Assembly: GCA_902496665.1 (NCBI GenBank)
Contig: CABVBU010000001.1
Location: forward strand, 1 to 64,000
Reading direction: 5' to 3'
Origin: an uncultured Clostridium sp.
Lineage (GTDB): Bacteria > Bacillota > Clostridia > Lachnospirales > Lachnospiraceae
Length of the DNA stretch: 64,000 nt
Shown here: positions 8,599-17,715 of the stretch, piece by piece
How the letters are laid out: the number at the start of each line of letters is the position of its first letter
Position numbering within the stretch: position 1 is the stretch's first letter
Notes under the pieces: model-generated
What the model was told of the DNA's origin: nothing
The model's database searches: none
The model's input: only the letters and a program-made list of their open reading frames with translations
Translations under genes and position numbers: made by a program

Positions 8599-9201
8599 AT
8601 GAGATTCGGGAGGCGGAAGATCACTTATTATGATACGGAAGCGGGATTTGAAGCGGAGAAATTTGCGGCGAGGCTTCTGCTTCTTTTGATGAATGAGATG
8701 CGGGCATCGGGCCGCCGCCAGGTGGTGTTTTTGTGCATCGGGACGGATCGGTCTACGGGGGACAGCCTGGGGCCGCTCATCGGTTCACGGCTGGAGGCAG
8801 AGGAGATCAGCGATATGGTAGTGATCGGGACGCTGGAACATCCGGTCCATGCGGTGAATCTTGATCGGACGCTGGAACATATTGAAGAACATTATCCGGA
8901 CGCGATCATCATCGCCGTGGATGCCGCCGTTGGCCGATGGGACCATGTGGGGCTTGTGACACTGGAAAAAGGGCCGCTTCGCCCGGGACTGGGCGTTCAG
9001 AAGGAGCTTGCCGCCGTGGGAGATATCTCCATCACTGGGATCGTCGGCGGGGCGGAGAGCGGAGATCCCCTGTTCTTACAGAGCATCCGCCTGTCCATGG
9101 TCATGCGCCTGGCGGACTGTATCAGCCGCAGCATCAGCCTCGGAATGCGGATCATCGGGAGACGTGTCGAAAACTTTTCCAGTCAGGCTGCGCCGTTTTG
9201 A
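8599..9201 (+). CDS. yyaC: Sporulation protein YyaC (GPR-like peptidase fold)
   Basis: 200 aa. The signature 'FLCIGTDRSTGDSLGPLIGSRL' (residues about 44-65) and 'AVDAAVGRWDHVG' mark the YyaC family, which shares its fold with the germination protease GPR. Family members are expressed in sporulating Firmicutes and their exact substrate is not established. 'TLEHPVHAVNLDRTLE' and 'GDISITGIVGGAE' complete the family pattern. The ATG at 8599 has GGAG nine bases upstream; the in-frame ATG at 8560 lies inside a TATAAT-like element and is less likely. Monocistronic. Confidence 0.88.
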   Translation: MRFGRRKITYYDTEAGFEAEKFAARLLLLLMNEMRASGRRQVVFLCIGTDRSTGDSLGPLIGSRLEAEEISDMVVIGTLEHPVHAVNLDRTLEHIEEHYPDAIIIAVDAAVGRWDHVGLVTLEKGPLRPGLGVQKELAAVGDISITGIVGGAESGDPLFLQSIRLSMVMRLADCISRSISLGMRIIGRRVENFSSQAAPF

Positions 9202-9332
9202 CATGTTTTGCGGGTGTATCATGCTATACTTCGGAAAGAATTCGACGAAGCACGGTTTCGTGGTTCGCGTAAATATAGAGGCAGCCGGTATCTGGACATG
9301 CCGGCCGCCTGAAGATAGAACGAGGTGACAGC

Positions 9333-10733
9333 ATGGGAGAATTATACAATCCGTTTCCGAAACTTCCGAAAAATATCCGCCAGATCGGCGATACGGACCA
9401 GGTGATCCGGCTGTATGTGGAGGATTATGTAAATACATATTTAAAGCGCCTGTATCCGTCGGGAAACCAGACGCTGCGGGTGGGACTTCTGCTGGGCAGC
9501 ACGGAAAATTATGACGGGACGCCGTATATCTTTATCGATGGGGCCATCGAGATGGAGGACGTGGAGGTGTCCGGGGAGAAGATAGAATTCTCGGAGAATG
9601 CCTGGAAAAAGGCATATCGGGGTATCGAGGAGTCATTTCCAAAGCGGACGGTCCAGGGATGGTTTATCTGCGGGGCACCGTCGAGCCAGTTGAGTCCGCT
9701 GAATTACTGGAAGCAGCACAACCAGTATTTCAATGGAAAGAACAAGCTTATGTACCTGAATCATGGCCTGGAAGGCGAGGAGGCGGTCTATGTCACGTCG
9801 GAGGACGGATTTTATCGCCTGAAAGGCCACTGTATCTACTATGAGCGGAACCAGATGATGCAGGATTACATGGTGACGCGGAAAGATGTTCGCCGGGTGG
9901 AGTCCGGGTCCCACGAGAAGGTCATCAAGGACTTCCGCCAGAGGATGACGGTGCGGAAAGAGCAGGCGGACGCCGGGCGGCATATGTCCGGGATCCTGGG
10001 GACGGCCTGCGGGGTCCTCACGGTGGCGGTGCTGGCAGGAGGTGTGGTCCTCGTCAATAATTATCACAAGATGCGGCAGATGGAGTCTGTGCTGACTTCT
10101 GTGGTGCCTGCGGGGACGGCGAACTGGAGTGATTACCTGGACAAGCTGAATCAGGAGCCGGATTTTGTCATTGAGGAGCGCCCGGGAAATGTCTTCCCGA
10201 CAGAGGCCAGCGGTGAGACCGGGGAGAGTTATGCGGCGGAGACTATGGAGGCGACGGAAGCCGGAACAGATACGGAGGCTGCCAGTGTGGACAATCAGCC
10301 GCAGAATCATAGTACAGGCAGTGCAGATGGGCAGCAGTCGCAGTCCACGTCAGGCAGTTCCGGGGGGCAGACGGGCACAGTGGGCCAGCCGTCAGACACC
10401 GCGGTGGCAGCCAGCAATGAGACCGCCGCCGCATCCGGTGCTGTAGAGGAGGCAGTTCCGTCCACCAGCGCCGAGTCTCCGACCCAGCCCCGCGTCGGAA
10501 TGGGGAAAGAGAGTGAACAGAGCAGCACGGAAAGTTCCAAAAAGGAACCCGTCGACTACGCTGCCGCGTCCGCAAACGGCTACCGGATCTATGAGATCGG
10601 TGACGGGGAGACGTTATACGGAATCTGCTGGAAAGAGTATGGAAATTTGAAGCGGCTGTCCGAAATCTGCGAACTGAACCATCTGGACAATGTGGACCAT
10701 ATCGTGGCAGGGCAGAAGCTGGTTCTGCCGTAA
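9333..10733 (+). CDS. LysM membrane protein with degenerate MPN/JAB-like domain
   Basis: 466 aa. Residues about 25-205 form a cytoplasmic domain with 'LRVGLLLGSTE' (about 48-58) and 'VQGWFICGAPSSQLSPLNYW' (about 107-126). The second string lines up with the JAMM motif region of MPN domains (GWYHSHP...LSxxD), but the metal-binding His residues and Asp are replaced (I-C-G and N). A membrane helix follows at about 219-243, then a long Ser/Thr/Glu/Gly-rich extracellular linker, then one LysM repeat at about 420-466 (YEIGDGETLYGICWKEYG ... IVAGQKLVLP). It would connect cytoplasm to peptidoglycan. GAGGTG precedes the ATG. The MPN assignment is inference from motif spacing. Confidence 0.75.
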   Translation: MGELYNPFPKLPKNIRQIGDTDQVIRLYVEDYVNTYLKRLYPSGNQTLRVGLLLGSTENYDGTPYIFIDGAIEMEDVEVSGEKIEFSENAWKKAYRGIEESFPKRTVQGWFICGAPSSQLSPLNYWKQHNQYFNGKNKLMYLNHGLEGEEAVYVTSEDGFYRLKGHCIYYERNQMMQDYMVTRKDVRRVESGSHEKVIKDFRQRMTVRKEQADAGRHMSGILGTACGVLTVAVLAGGVVLVNNYHKMRQMESVLTSVVPAGTANWSDYLDKLNQEPDFVIEERPGNVFPTEASGETGESYAAETMEATEAGTDTEAASVDNQPQNHSTGSADGQQSQSTSGSSGGQTGTVGQPSDTAVAASNETAAASGAVEEAVPSTSAESPTQPRVGMGKESEQSSTESSKKEPVDYAAASANGYRIYEIGDGETLYGICWKEYGNLKRLSEICELNHLDNVDHIVAGQKLVLP

Positions 10734-10791
10734 ATTTCAGGCTTTTCTCCTGTTAAAAATGTATCAGAACGTGTAAAAAATTTGAAAAATT

Positions 10792-10827
10792 ATTTTGCAG
10801 GTCAAGATTGGTTTTGCCCTGCAAAAT
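10792..10827 (+). promoter_or_regulatory. Inverted repeat upstream of the DUF5711 gene
   Basis: Perfect 10-bp arms ATTTTGCAGG (10792-10801) and CCTGCAAAAT (10818-10827) with a 16-base loop. It may be an operator or RNA hairpin; no T-run follows, so it is not an obvious terminator. Confidence 0.5.
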
Positions 10828-10858
10828 GAACTGCAATAAAAACAAAGAATTTAATGCG

Positions 10859-10910
10859 CATCTCCTGAAAATGGTGTATACTAGCCTATATATGTCCATT
10901 TTCAGGAGAT
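10859..10910 (+). promoter_or_regulatory. 15-bp inverted repeat containing the ribosome binding site
   Basis: ATCTCCTGAAAATGG and its exact complement CCATTTTCAGGAGAT flank a 21-base AT-rich loop holding TATACT and CTATATATG. The right arm contains the AGGAG that serves the ATG at 10916. If transcription starts upstream, the site is buried in a stem; if the loop's TATACT is the -10, the repeat is instead an operator. Confidence 0.65.
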
Positions 10911-10915
10911 TTTTT

Positions 10916-12361
10916 ATGAGTGATATGCAATCTATGGACAGAGAGAATAAAAAAAGGCAGCTCAGACAGAATATCGTACAGATGCCGGACAACGGATCGG
11001 AAGAACCGATGGATGATGACCGGCTTGCCAAATATAGAAGAAAAAAGCGGATCATTGCGGTTGCAGCCGTCTGTTTTATTGCGGCATTAGGTTTTACCGG
11101 CTACCGATACATGAATGAATATGAGTATACCGGCTACAGCGTCCAGTGGGAACGCTCCATGCGCTACACGGAAACTGCTGACGCGGACAAGAAAACACAG
11201 GAAGCAGAGACAAGCGCTGCAGCTGACAGTGCAGGGACAGATGGAGCTGGTGAGACTGCTTCAGCAGAAAGCTCCGGCGCTTCCGGGGCGGGAAGCGGAA
11301 ACCCAGATGAGACGGCGTCCGCGGAGAATTCCGCACCGACAGAGGCGTCAAAAACGGTCGGTGATAGCAGCTTTGTGAAGTTCGCCATGTTCGGCGACAA
11401 CATGATCAAGTATACAAAGGACGGCGCTTCCTACATCGATGCCTCAGGCAAAACGATCTGGACCCAGAGCTATGAGATGAAAACACCGATCATCAACATC
11501 AACGGGGACTACGCCGTGATCGCGAACCAGCAGGGAAACGAGATGTACATCTGCAGCAAAGAGGGATGTACCGGAACGGCGAAGACACAGCTTCCGATCA
11601 CGAAAGCAGCGGTATCTGCCCGCGGCGTTGCGGCGGCAGTTGTTGAGGACAGCACGGCGAGCTACATATTCTACTTTAAGAAGGACGGCGAGTCACTGGG
11701 GATCAACATCAAGATGCTCTTATCCGGAGATGGGTATCCGGTGGACATCGCACTCTCGCCAGACGGAAAACAGATCGTCATGTCCGTTATGTATATGAAA
11801 AATGGCGCTCTGAAGAACAAGGTGGCGTTCTACGATTTCTCTGAGATCGGAAAAAATGTCAACAACCGTTTCATCGCCGCTTTTGAAGAAGAATTTGATG
11901 ACAAGATGGTGGGACGCGTCCGCTACTTAAATGATCAGACTGTCTGCGCCTTTTCCGATAAAGGGCTGACCTTTATCTCTGTAAAAAATGTGATCCCGGA
12001 CACAAATGTCACGTTTGTTCCGGTGGATGAAGAGATCCAGAGTATCTGCTACTCAGACAAATATGCGGCTGTCGTTGTCGACAGTACCTCCGGGAGTCCG
12101 TACCGGCTTGATGTATACAACACGGATGGAAAGAAGGTTACAAGCATTGATTTTGACTACGCCTACACAGGCGTCCTCATTGACGGGGACAGGCTTATCC
12201 TGTATAATGAGGAATCGTGCAGGGAATACAACCTGGACGGACACGAGAAGTTTAACGGACAGTTTGACTTTTCTGTATCGCTCGTAAGAGCAGGCAAAAA
12301 TCGTACCAATTCTCTGATTACCGCAGGCAGCGAGGTAATGAAAGAGATTAAATTAAGGTAA
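10916..12361 (+). CDS. DUF5711 family membrane-anchored protein
   Basis: 481 aa. A charged cytoplasmic N terminus (MSDMQSMDREN ... RRKKR) precedes a single membrane helix at about 46-62. An Ala/Ser/Glu-rich linker follows, then a beta-propeller-like extracellular region of repeated 'YIDASGKTIWTQSYEM', 'VDIALSPDGKQIVMSVMY', 'VRYLNDQTVCAFSDKGLTFIS' units. This layout matches DUF5711, a Clostridial family of unknown function that often sits near LysM or cell-envelope genes, as here. ATG at 10916 is preceded by AGGAG located inside an inverted repeat, suggesting control of translation or transcription. Confidence 0.8.
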   Translation: MSDMQSMDRENKKRQLRQNIVQMPDNGSEEPMDDDRLAKYRRKKRIIAVAAVCFIAALGFTGYRYMNEYEYTGYSVQWERSMRYTETADADKKTQEAETSAAADSAGTDGAGETASAESSGASGAGSGNPDETASAENSAPTEASKTVGDSSFVKFAMFGDNMIKYTKDGASYIDASGKTIWTQSYEMKTPIININGDYAVIANQQGNEMYICSKEGCTGTAKTQLPITKAAVSARGVAAAVVEDSTASYIFYFKKDGESLGINIKMLLSGDGYPVDIALSPDGKQIVMSVMYMKNGALKNKVAFYDFSEIGKNVNNRFIAAFEEEFDDKMVGRVRYLNDQTVCAFSDKGLTFISVKNVIPDTNVTFVPVDEEIQSICYSDKYAAVVVDSTSGSPYRLDVYNTDGKKVTSIDFDYAYTGVLIDGDRLILYNEESCREYNLDGHEKFNGQFDFSVSLVRAGKNRTNSLITAGSEVMKEIKLR

Positions 12362-12454
12362 ATAAATGTAATAGTGAAAGCATGTTACAACACGGATAAC
12401 TGTGAAGAAAATGAACAGTTACCACACCTATGGATTATCAGGAGGAATGAAACA

Positions 12455-14437
12455 ATGAACACAATCGACAATCTGGCGATCAATTCCATCAGAATTTTAT
12501 CCGCAGATGCGATCCAGAAGGCAAATTCCGGACATCCGGGACTTCCACTCGGCAGTGCACCGATGGCTTATGAGCTCTGGGCACACCACATGAACCACAA
12601 TCCGGCAAACCCGGACTGGGCGAACCGTGACCGGTTTATCTTATCCGGCGGACATGGCTCCATGCTGTTATACTCCCTGCTTCACCTGTTCGGATACGGC
12701 CTTACAAAGGAAGACCTTATGAACTTCCGTCAGGTTGGCTCCTTGACTCCGGGACATCCGGAATACGGCCACACCGTAGGCGTTGAGGCCACAACAGGAC
12801 CGTTAGGCGCAGGTATGGGCATGGCTGTTGGTATGGCAATGGCTGAGAAGCATCTGGCATCCGTATTCAACAAGGAAAGCTACCCGGTTGTCGATCACTT
12901 CACATATGTACTCGGCGGCGACGGCTGCATGATGGAGGGAATTTCCTCTGAGGCATTCTCCCTTGCAGGAACACTTGGACTTGGTAAACTTATCGTTCTC
13001 TACGATTCCAACCGCATCTCCATCGAGGGAAGCACAGACATCGCATTCCGCGAGAACGTGGAAGAGCGCATGAAAGCATTCGGCTTCCAGACGATCACCG
13101 TTGAAGATGGAACAGATATCGACGCTATCGGCGCAGCAATTGAGGTTGCAAAGGCTGATACCGAGCATCCGTCCTTCATCACCATCAAGACTGAGATCGG
13201 CTTCGGCTGCCCGGCTAAACAGGGCAAGGCAAGCGCCCACGGCGAGCCGTTAGGTGTTGACAATATCAAAGCAATGAGAGAAACTCTCGGCTGGCAGTAT
13301 GAGGAGCCGTTCTTTGTACCGGAAGAGGTCTATGAGCATTATTCCCGTCTCGCGGAGGAGAAAGCAGATACAGAGGCAGAGTGGAACGCAATGTTCGCTG
13401 CATACTGCGATGAGTATCCGGAGATGGAGAAGCTCTGGGAGCAGTACCACACGGCTCCGGACGCAAAGGCACTGATCGAGAACGAGGCACTCTGGCTCAC
13501 AAAAGATAAGGCAGAGGCAACACGTTCCCTTTCCGGCAAGATGATCAACATCTTAAAGGACATCATGCCGAACATGATCGGCGGTTCTGCTGACCTTGCT
13601 CCGTCCAACAAGACAGCCATGAAGGATGCGGGCGACTTCTCGGCAGAGAATCCGGCAGGCAGAAACCTCCACTTCGGCGTAAGAGAGCTTGCAATGACAG
13701 CGATCGGCAACGGTATCATGCTTCACGGCGGTCTCCGCGCTTATGTTGCGACATTCTTCGTGTTCAGTGATTATGTAAAACCGATGGCGAGACTTTCCGC
13801 ACTGATGGGAGTTCCGCTGACATTTGTTCTGACTCACGACAGCATCGGCGTTGGCGAAGACGGACCGACCCACGAGCCGATCGAGCAGCTCGCTATGTTC
13901 CGCGCAATGCCGAACTTCCATGTATTCCGTCCGTGTGACGCGACAGAGACATCCGCAGCATGGCTCTCTGCAGTAACATCTGAGAAGACACCGACAGCGC
14001 TTGTCCTTTCCAGACAGAACCTGAATCCAATCCCGGGAAGCAGCAAGGACGCGTTAAAGGGCGGCTATGTGATTGATGACTGCGAGGGAACACCGGACGC
14101 AATCCTGATCGCAAGCGGTTCTGAGGTTGATCTTGCGGTCAAAGCGAAAGCAGAGCTTACAGCTGAAGGAAAGAAGATCCGTGTTGTATCCATGCCGTGT
14201 ATGGATATTTTCGAGGAGCAGAGCGCAGAGTACAAGGAGTCCGTACTTCCGAAGGAAGTCAGAAGAAGAGTTGTCGTTGAGGCACTTTCCGACTTCGGCT
14301 GGGGCAAGTATGTAGGTCTTGACGGAGCTTATGTGACAATGAAGAGCTTCGGAGCAAGCGGTCCGGCAGCAAAACTGTTCGAGAAGTTTGGATTTACGGT
14401 TGAGAACGTTGTAAATACTGTAAAGACACTGTTCTGA
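12455..14437 (+). CDS. tkt: Transketolase
   Basis: 660 aa, full length. A thiamine-diphosphate enzyme that moves two-carbon units between sugar phosphates in the pentose phosphate pathway. Motifs: 'IQKANSGHPGLPLG' at the N terminus, 'GPLGAGMGMAVGMA', the ThDP motif 'GGDGCMMEG...' ending in 'LYDSNRISIEG', 'FRENVEERMKAFG', the pyrimidine domain 'LHFGVRELAMTAIGNG' with catalytic Glu, and 'THDSIGVGEDGPTHEPIEQLA'. The ATG at 12455 follows CAGGAGG. A weak stem-loop CTGCC/GGCAG about 60 bases after the stop may terminate it. Near glucokinase, so grouped with central carbon genes. Confidence 0.97.
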   Translation: MNTIDNLAINSIRILSADAIQKANSGHPGLPLGSAPMAYELWAHHMNHNPANPDWANRDRFILSGGHGSMLLYSLLHLFGYGLTKEDLMNFRQVGSLTPGHPEYGHTVGVEATTGPLGAGMGMAVGMAMAEKHLASVFNKESYPVVDHFTYVLGGDGCMMEGISSEAFSLAGTLGLGKLIVLYDSNRISIEGSTDIAFRENVEERMKAFGFQTITVEDGTDIDAIGAAIEVAKADTEHPSFITIKTEIGFGCPAKQGKASAHGEPLGVDNIKAMRETLGWQYEEPFFVPEEVYEHYSRLAEEKADTEAEWNAMFAAYCDEYPEMEKLWEQYHTAPDAKALIENEALWLTKDKAEATRSLSGKMINILKDIMPNMIGGSADLAPSNKTAMKDAGDFSAENPAGRNLHFGVRELAMTAIGNGIMLHGGLRAYVATFFVFSDYVKPMARLSALMGVPLTFVLTHDSIGVGEDGPTHEPIEQLAMFRAMPNFHVFRPCDATETSAAWLSAVTSEKTPTALVLSRQNLNPIPGSSKDALKGGYVIDDCEGTPDAILIASGSEVDLAVKAKAELTAEGKKIRVVSMPCMDIFEEQSAEYKESVLPKEVRRRVVVEALSDFGWGKYVGLDGAYVTMKSFGASGPAAKLFEKFGFTVENVVNTVKTLF

Positions 14438-14605
14438 TCAGATCGATGGAAATATGGCAGACAGGTGTGAACTGGACTGCTGTGGATAACAGGGGCTGCC
14501 GCCTGGGAGTCTGGGTGGCAGTTTCCCTAGACTATGCGCTGCCCGTGCGGATCGCTTAGAACTGCGGGGGACGGACAGCGAAAAAACCGGAAAAGGGGAA
14601 CACAC

Positions 14606-15547
14606 ATGAGCTTAAAGTGTATTGGAATCGATATCGGCGGAACAAGCGTGAAGCTCGGTATCTTTGAGGAAGACGGAACTCTCGTAAAGAAGTGGGAGAT
14701 TCCGACAAGAAAAGAGGAGAACGGAAAGTATATCCTTGGCGATATTGCGGCTTCGATCCGCAGGACAGCGAAGGAAAACGGTCTGGAGCTCTCTGATTTT
14801 TCCGGCGCGGGAATGGGATTCCCTGGACCGGTTCTTCCGGATGGACACTGCGAAGTGTGTGTAAACCTCGGCTGGAAGGCCGGAAATCCGCAGCAGGAGC
14901 TGAGCAGACTGCTGGATGGTATGGTCGTAAAAAGCGGAAATGACGCGAACGTCGCGGCTCTCGGTGAGATGTGGCAGGGAGGCGGAAAAGGCTACAAAAA
15001 CCTTGTCATGGTAACTCTGGGAACCGGCGTCGGCGGCGGCATTATCCTGAATGAAAAGATCTGGACCGGCGAACAGGGTGTCGGCGGTGAGATCGGCCAT
15101 ATCCATGTGATGGAAGGTGAGAAAGAGGCGTGCAATTGCGGCGGACATGGCTGCTTAGAGCAGGTGGCTTCCGCGACAGGAATCGCCAGAACCGCAAGAA
15201 GAATGCTGGCGGCGGATAACCGTCCGTCCAGTCTCAGAAGCTTAAAGAACATCAGCGCGAAGAACGTGCTGGATGCGGCGAAGGCGGGAGACGGACTTGC
15301 GCTGGAATCCCTCAATAAGTCCTGCTATTACCTTGGCTGGGCTCTTGCGACGATCTCCATGGTTCTGGATCCACAGGCATTCCTGATCGGCGGCGGTGTA
15401 TCCAAGGCCGGAACATTCCTGACTGATATTATTAAGAAGTACCACGATGAGTTATCTCCGATGGCGACAAAGAAGGCGGACATCGTCCTTGCGAAGCTTG
15501 GAAACGATGCCGGAATCTACGGTGCCGCGAAGCTGATCATCGGATAA
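14606..15547 (+). CDS. glcK: ROK-family glucokinase
   Basis: 313 aa. It phosphorylates glucose with ATP. The N terminus carries the phosphate-binding 'GIDIGGTSVKLGIF', followed by 'GAGMGFPGPV', 'NDANVAALGEMWQGGG', 'VTLGTGVGGGIILN' and the ROK zinc motif 'GHIHVMEGEKEACNCGGHGCLEQVAS' (His plus three Cys). The ATG at 14606 is preceded by AAAAGGGG; longer in-frame starts encode an unrelated basic stretch. Lies 168 bases after transketolase and ends in a clear terminator, so it is probably its own unit. Confidence 0.93.
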   Translation: MSLKCIGIDIGGTSVKLGIFEEDGTLVKKWEIPTRKEENGKYILGDIAASIRRTAKENGLELSDFSGAGMGFPGPVLPDGHCEVCVNLGWKAGNPQQELSRLLDGMVVKSGNDANVAALGEMWQGGGKGYKNLVMVTLGTGVGGGIILNEKIWTGEQGVGGEIGHIHVMEGEKEACNCGGHGCLEQVASATGIARTARRMLAADNRPSSLRSLKNISAKNVLDAAKAGDGLALESLNKSCYYLGWALATISMVLDPQAFLIGGGVSKAGTFLTDIIKKYHDELSPMATKKADIVLAKLGNDAGIYGAAKLIIG

Positions 15548-15553
15548 AAAAGA

Positions 15554-15580
15554 GAGAGTCCGGTGACGGACTCCCTTTTT
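15554..15580 (+). terminator. Terminator of the glucokinase gene
   Basis: GAGTCCG / CGGACTC stem with a GTGA tetraloop (15556-15573), then CCCTTTTTG. Confidence 0.9.
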
Positions 15581-15623
15581 GATGTGAACGCACATAGCGC
15601 ATGTATGGGTGAAAAAGAAAAAT

Positions 15624-15687
15624 GTCCGCCATAAGCGGACACACATTACCCCTGAACATGAGGAGACCCCGGTCGCGACAACCGGGG
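15624..15687 (+). other. Two GC-rich hairpins in the leader gap before the pyrophosphatase
   Basis: GTCCGC/GCGGAC (15624-15640) and CCCCGGT/ACCGGGG (15667-15687) lie in the 311-base gap before 15859. Neither is followed by a T-run. They may belong to a structured leader or simply be intergenic hairpins; no known riboswitch class was recognised. Confidence 0.4.
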
Positions 15688-15858
15688 CAATTATGAAAAA
15701 TCTATGTGCAATTTGTCTAGTTGGCTGAGTCAAATGACTTTTTGTTTATGCAATAATTATAAAAAACAAATGTGAATAAATTATGAACGCACTATGAAGT
15801 TATTGTAACACATTCTTATTTGTACGTCTGAGAAAAACGCAATAGAAGGAGAAGATCA

Positions 15859-17532
15859 ATGGCAGTTGAAGAACTGAAAAAAACACTTGTCCTGGGACAC
15901 AGAAATCCTGACACGGATTCCATCTGCTCAGCCATCTGCTATGCTGGTTTCAAGCATCAGCTTACCGGCGAGAATTATGAGCCGTGCCGTGCCGGAAATG
16001 TAAACCCGGAGACACAGTATGTGTTGGATTATTTTAAATTAAAGGCCCCGCGCCTCGTGGAGAACGTCAAGACGCAGGTCAAGGACATCGAGATCCGCAA
16101 GACAAAAGGCGTGTCCCGCGGAATTTCCTTAAAGAACGCATGGGGACTCATGCAGGAGAACAACGTCGTCACACTTCCGTGCGTGACGGAGGAAGGTCTC
16201 CTGGAGGGCGTTATCACGATTGGCGATATCACCAAGTCCTACATGAACTTATATGACAGCAGTATTATCTCAAAAGCGTGCACGAAGTACGCGAACATCC
16301 TTGATACTCTGGAAGGAAGCATGGTAGTCGGCGATTCGGAGGCATATTTTAACCGCGGAAAAGTCCTGATCGCGGCTGCAAACCCGGACCTGATGGAGAA
16401 CTACATCGAGAAACATGACCTGGTCATCCTCGGAAACCGTTATGAGTCCCAGCTTTGTGCCATCGAGATGGAAGCAGGCTGCATTATCGTTTGTGAGGGC
16501 GCAGGCGTATCCCTTACGATCCGCAAACTGGCGCAGGAGCGCGGCTGTGCAGTCATTACGACACCGTATGACACCTATACAACAGCCCGTCTGATCAACC
16601 AGTCCATGCCGATCAGCTACTTTATGACAAAGGAGAATATCATCGAGTTCTCCGAGGAAGATTACCTCGACGATATCCGCGATATCATGGCGAGCAAGAG
16701 ACACCGCGATTTCCCGATTCTGGATTCCGACGGAAAGTACATCGGCATGATCTCCAGACGTAACCTCTTGGGCGCAAAGGGAAAGAGTATCATCCTTGTG
16801 GACCACAACGAGAAGAGCCAGGCCGTAGAGGGCATGGAGAGCGCCGATATCCGCGAGATCATCGACCACCATCGTCTCGGAACTGTTGAGACCATGTCCC
16901 CGGTATTCTTTAGAAACCAGCCCCTCGGCTGCACCGCGACCATCATCTACCAGATGTATCAGGAGAACCACATGGAGATCGACAAGACGACCGCCGGTCT
17001 TTTATGCAGCGCGATCATCTCCGATACCCTGTTATTCCGTTCCCCGACCTGCACACCGATCGATAAGGCAGCCGGACTCGCCCTTGCGCAGATCGCTGGT
17101 CTCGATATCGAGAAGTACGCCATCGACATGTTCTCCGCGGGAAGTAACCTGAAGGGAAAATCCGACGGCGATATTTTCTACCAGGATTTTAAGAGATTCA
17201 CAGTAGGAAATTCCGTATTCGGAATCGGCCAGATCACCTCCTTAAATGCAGTGGAGCTCAAGGATCTGAGAACAAGAATGTCCGCATACACGGAGAAAGA
17301 GAGAGAGCAGCATGAGATCGACATGATGTTCTTCATGCTTACAAACATTCTGACAGAGTCCACAGATCTGATTTGCACCGGACAGGGAGCGGAGCAGCTC
17401 ATCGCCAATGCGTTCCATGTAAAGGATGAGGATATGGAGAACGTCAGCGGACAGACCGGAATCGTGAAGCTTCCGGGTGTTGTTTCCAGAAAGAAACAGC
17501 TTGCACCGCAGATCATGATGGCATTACAGTAG
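15859..17532 (+). CDS. ppaC: Manganese-dependent inorganic pyrophosphatase with CBS and DRTGG domains
   Basis: 557 aa, the regulated long form (simple family II enzymes have about 310). The DHH domain is split around a regulatory insert: 'GHRNPDTDSICSAICYAG' near the start, then a CBS domain (about 70-125), a DRTGG domain, a second CBS ('ASKRHRDFPILDSDGKYIGMISRRNLL', about 275-305), then the rest of DHH with 'IIDHHRLG' and the DHHA2 domain to the end. It hydrolyses pyrophosphate; in known relatives the CBS domains bind adenine nucleotides and adjust activity. GAAGGAG precedes the ATG. Confidence 0.93.
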   Translation: MAVEELKKTLVLGHRNPDTDSICSAICYAGFKHQLTGENYEPCRAGNVNPETQYVLDYFKLKAPRLVENVKTQVKDIEIRKTKGVSRGISLKNAWGLMQENNVVTLPCVTEEGLLEGVITIGDITKSYMNLYDSSIISKACTKYANILDTLEGSMVVGDSEAYFNRGKVLIAAANPDLMENYIEKHDLVILGNRYESQLCAIEMEAGCIIVCEGAGVSLTIRKLAQERGCAVITTPYDTYTTARLINQSMPISYFMTKENIIEFSEEDYLDDIRDIMASKRHRDFPILDSDGKYIGMISRRNLLGAKGKSIILVDHNEKSQAVEGMESADIREIIDHHRLGTVETMSPVFFRNQPLGCTATIIYQMYQENHMEIDKTTAGLLCSAIISDTLLFRSPTCTPIDKAAGLALAQIAGLDIEKYAIDMFSAGSNLKGKSDGDIFYQDFKRFTVGNSVFGIGQITSLNAVELKDLRTRMSAYTEKEREQHEIDMMFFMLTNILTESTDLICTGQGAEQLIANAFHVKDEDMENVSGQTGIVKLPGVVSRKKQLAPQIMMALQ

Positions 17533-17545
17533 CAAATTTTTTGCA

Positions 17546-17597
17546 GCAGCCCGGTTGTCTGACACGGTTGGATCAGGAAAAGTCATGACCGGGCTGC
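17546..17597 (+). terminator. Probable terminator of ppaC
   Basis: GCAGCCCGGT (17546-17555) pairs perfectly with ACCGGGCTGC (17588-17597). The following CGTATTTATAAG is only moderately T-rich, so termination may be partial. Confidence 0.55.
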
Positions 17598-17715
17598 CGT
17601 ATTTATAAGTTGGGAGCAGCGGTTGTTACGCATTTGAAAGAAAGTGCGGATGGCAGACACTGCAGGTGTGAGATGCCGGAAAGGCTGCGATTAAAGAAAG
17701 GCAGGATCTGTAAAG

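Noticed and set aside
9199..9332. Small overlapping frames between yyaC and the LysM gene
   Set aside because: They run through the stop of yyaC in other frames, lack ribosome binding sites and have atypical composition.
16270..16971. 233-codon minus-strand frame opposite the pyrophosphatase
   Set aside because: Shadow of the ppaC coding frame with no start signal or recognisable domain.
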